Below the pieces are notes generated by a model that ran no database searches, was not told the DNA's origin, and saw only the letters and a list, made by a program, of their open reading frames with translations. This document shows, one piece after another, positions 14,027-15,076 of a stretch of DNA of 15,076 nt (its first letter is position 1; each line of letters opens with the position of its first letter). The stretch is taken from assembly GCA_013003145.1 (NCBI GenBank), contig JABDLH010000031.1, forward strand, positions 1 through 15,076. The letters run 5' to 3'. This DNA comes from Flavobacteriaceae bacterium. Lineage in GTDB: Bacteria > Bacteroidota > Bacteroidia > Flavobacteriales > Flavobacteriaceae. Made by a program: the position numbers and the translations under genes.

Positions 14027-14488
14027 TCAATTACCCCTTAGTTGGGAGGTATACTGGGGGAGTGACGGTAAGAACTCGTATCGTTGTTCGTCGTAATGTA
14101 ATCGACAGTAAAAATGTTCAAGGCCGTTAGTCACCATCAGGTATCGCGATCGCAATTGTAAGTTGTAACGGGCGATCTGGTCAAAAGTATCCTGGGTGAT
14201 CTTCACCTGGGGTGCTTTGCACTCTACCAGGACTTCCAGGGAACCATCAGGATTAAAGACTACGATATCGTAACGCTTCTTTAATCGATTAACTTCCAGT
14301 TGTTTCTCTACATTTAGATGACCCGCCGGGTAACCCATCTCCTTATGGAGGTATAATAAAACATGTTGTCTTACCCATTCTTCGGGTTGCAGGAGAACGA
14401 ATTTTTTGCGGATGAGATCAAAGATGCGCACCTTATTTTCGCTACTTTTGAAACGAAATTGATATGAAGGGAAGTTCAATCGTTGCAT
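14027..14488 (-). CDS. Stand-alone HsdR N-terminal-type nuclease-fold protein
   Basis: Protein of 153 residues matching the HSDR_N_2 domain, the PD-(D/E)XK fold found at the N-terminus of type I restriction subunit R. The catalytic pattern is visible: Asp74 (RYDIVVF), then Glu89-x-Lys91 in VECKAP, and QIARY (104-108), which fits the QxxxY motif of RecB-like nucleases. Length equals the domain alone; there is no helicase motor, and no hsdM or hsdS gene nearby. This is therefore not a restriction system. I recall such short proteins as common in Bacteroidota, often beside holA, suggesting a housekeeping role in DNA processing (inferred). The gene is divergent from holA with only 26 bases between start codons, so its promoter must lie within holA coding sequence. 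Confidence 0.88.
   Translation of the reverse strand: MQRLNFPSYQFRFKSSENKVRIFDLIRKKFVLLQPEEWVRQHVLLYLHKEMGYPAGHLNVEKQLEVNRLKKRYDIVVFNPDGSLEVLVECKAPQVKITQDTFDQIARYNLQLRSRYLMVTNGLEHFYCRLHYDEQRYEFLPSLPQYTSQLRGN
14443..14450 (+). promoter_or_regulatory. Candidate -7 box for holA inside the HsdR_N-type gene
   Basis: TACTTTTG is a full match to TAnnTTTG on the plus strand and would give a leader of about 58 bases before the holA ATG. The 26-base gap between the divergent starts is too short for a promoter, so one inside the neighbouring coding region is expected. No clear -33 TTG is found at the usual distance. Confidence 0.33.
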
Positions 14489-14514
14489 ACCGCAAAGTTG
14501 ATGATTTTATCTGA

Positions 14515-15076
14515 ATGGAGGAAGTAAAACAGATCGTAGCGGCAATCCGCAAAGGGGATATCAGGCCCATCTATTTCCTGATGGGAGAAGAGCCCTACTT
14601 CATAGATAAACTGGCCCAGTTTATTGGGGAATCTATCCTAAACGAGCAGGAGCGCGAATTTAACCAAACCGTGGTCTATGGGAAGGACACCAGTGTAGAC
14701 GAGATCGTGTCCGTAGCAAAGCGATTCCCGATGATGGCCGAGAAGCAGGTAGTCATCGTAAAAGAAGCACAGCACCTGGTGCGCACCATAGAACAACTAG
14801 CGAGCTATGCCGCCCAGCCTCAACCGAGTACAGTCCTGGTCATATGCTATAAGTATAAGACGGTGGATAAGCGGAAAAAACTCATAAAAACCCTTAAAGA
14901 TAATCAGGCCGTGATCTTTGAAAGCAAAAAGCTGTACGAGAATAAAGTCGGTGACTGGATACGTCAACTGATGAAGAGCAAGGGACATGCTATTTCCCTG
15001 AAGGCTTCCATCCTGTTAGTTGAATACCTGGGCGCGGACCTTAGCCGGATTGATAAAGAATTGGAAAAGCTACAGG
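14515..15076 (+). CDS. holA: DNA polymerase III delta subunit, 3' end missing
   Basis: Delta subunit of the clamp-loader complex, which opens the sliding clamp during loading onto primed DNA. The frame is open from the ATG at 14515 (MEEVKQIVAAIRKGD) to the window end, giving 187 complete codons with no stop; the usual length is about 330-340 residues. The N-terminal signature IRPIYFLMGEEPYFIDKL is typical of HolA, and KRFPMMAEKQVVIVKEAQHL corresponds to the second strand-helix segment of domain I. LGADLSRIDKELEKL near the window end is the conserved helix of domain II. As in other delta subunits, no Walker A is seen. The start is supported by family alignment; there is no clear Shine-Dalgarno. 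Divergent from the HsdR_N-type gene. Confidence 0.93.
   Translation, partial: MEEVKQIVAAIRKGDIRPIYFLMGEEPYFIDKLAQFIGESILNEQEREFNQTVVYGKDTSVDEIVSVAKRFPMMAEKQVVIVKEAQHLVRTIEQLASYAAQPQPSTVLVICYKYKTVDKRKKLIKTLKDNQAVIFESKKLYENKVGDWIRQLMKSKGHAISLKASILLVEYLGADLSRIDKELEKLQ

Noticed and set aside
14027..14488. Remnant of a type I restriction-modification locus
   Set aside because: The gene is intact at domain length and has no hsdM, hsdS or helicase fragments around it; the neighbours are housekeeping genes.
1..15076. Mobile element, phage, integron or CRISPR content
   Set aside because: No transposase, integrase, direct-repeat array, terminal inverted repeats or composition shift could be seen.

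Overview
The window looks like chromosomal DNA from a member of the Flavobacteriaceae (Bacteroidota), probably a marine genus of mid GC content. The reasons are: (i) gene types typical of that group, namely secreted M1 and metzincin peptidases, OmpA-type lipoproteins with a coiled-coil N-terminus, and a short HsdR_N-type protein beside holA; (ii) a lack of strong Shine-Dalgarno sites; and (iii) matches to the Bacteroidota -7 promoter box TAnnTTTG. No tRNA, rRNA, CRISPR array, insertion sequence, phage gene or obvious transfer boundary was seen. No gap between genes exceeds about 220 bases.

Layout. Bases 1-2688 (+) hold the 3' part of an M1 aminopeptidase, joined through an ATGA overlap to a patatin-like phospholipase. 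Bases 2694-5998 (-) hold four co-oriented genes, in transcription order: a periplasmic DsrE-like protein, a secreted M20 amidohydrolase, a coiled-coil protein with a degenerate OmpA-like domain, and an uncharacterised membrane-anchored protein. Bases 6180-9159 (+) hold a UvrD/PcrA helicase and a YciO-type protein of the Sua5/YrdC family. Bases 9162-11720 (-) hold a large lipoprotein-like zinc metalloprotease. Bases 11837-12881 form a self-contained OmpA-lipoprotein unit on the minus strand, with a candidate promoter and a clear intrinsic terminator. Bases 12916-14488 (-) hold a family 2 glycosyltransferase and a small HsdR_N-type nuclease-fold protein. The window ends inside holA (+), the delta subunit of the DNA polymerase III clamp loader.

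How the genes relate. Most products act at the envelope: peptide breakdown (M1, M20, metzincin), wall anchoring (OmpA lipoprotein) and glycan synthesis (glycosyltransferase). UvrD/PcrA, the HsdR_N-type protein and HolA act on DNA. I see no coherent new multi-gene system. The points most worth a second look are the OmpA paralogue that has lost its peptidoglycan-binding signature, the tightly coupled periplasmic DsrE/M20 pair, the 26-bp divergent HsdR_N/holA junction, and the YciO protein that lacks the TsaC catalytic signature.
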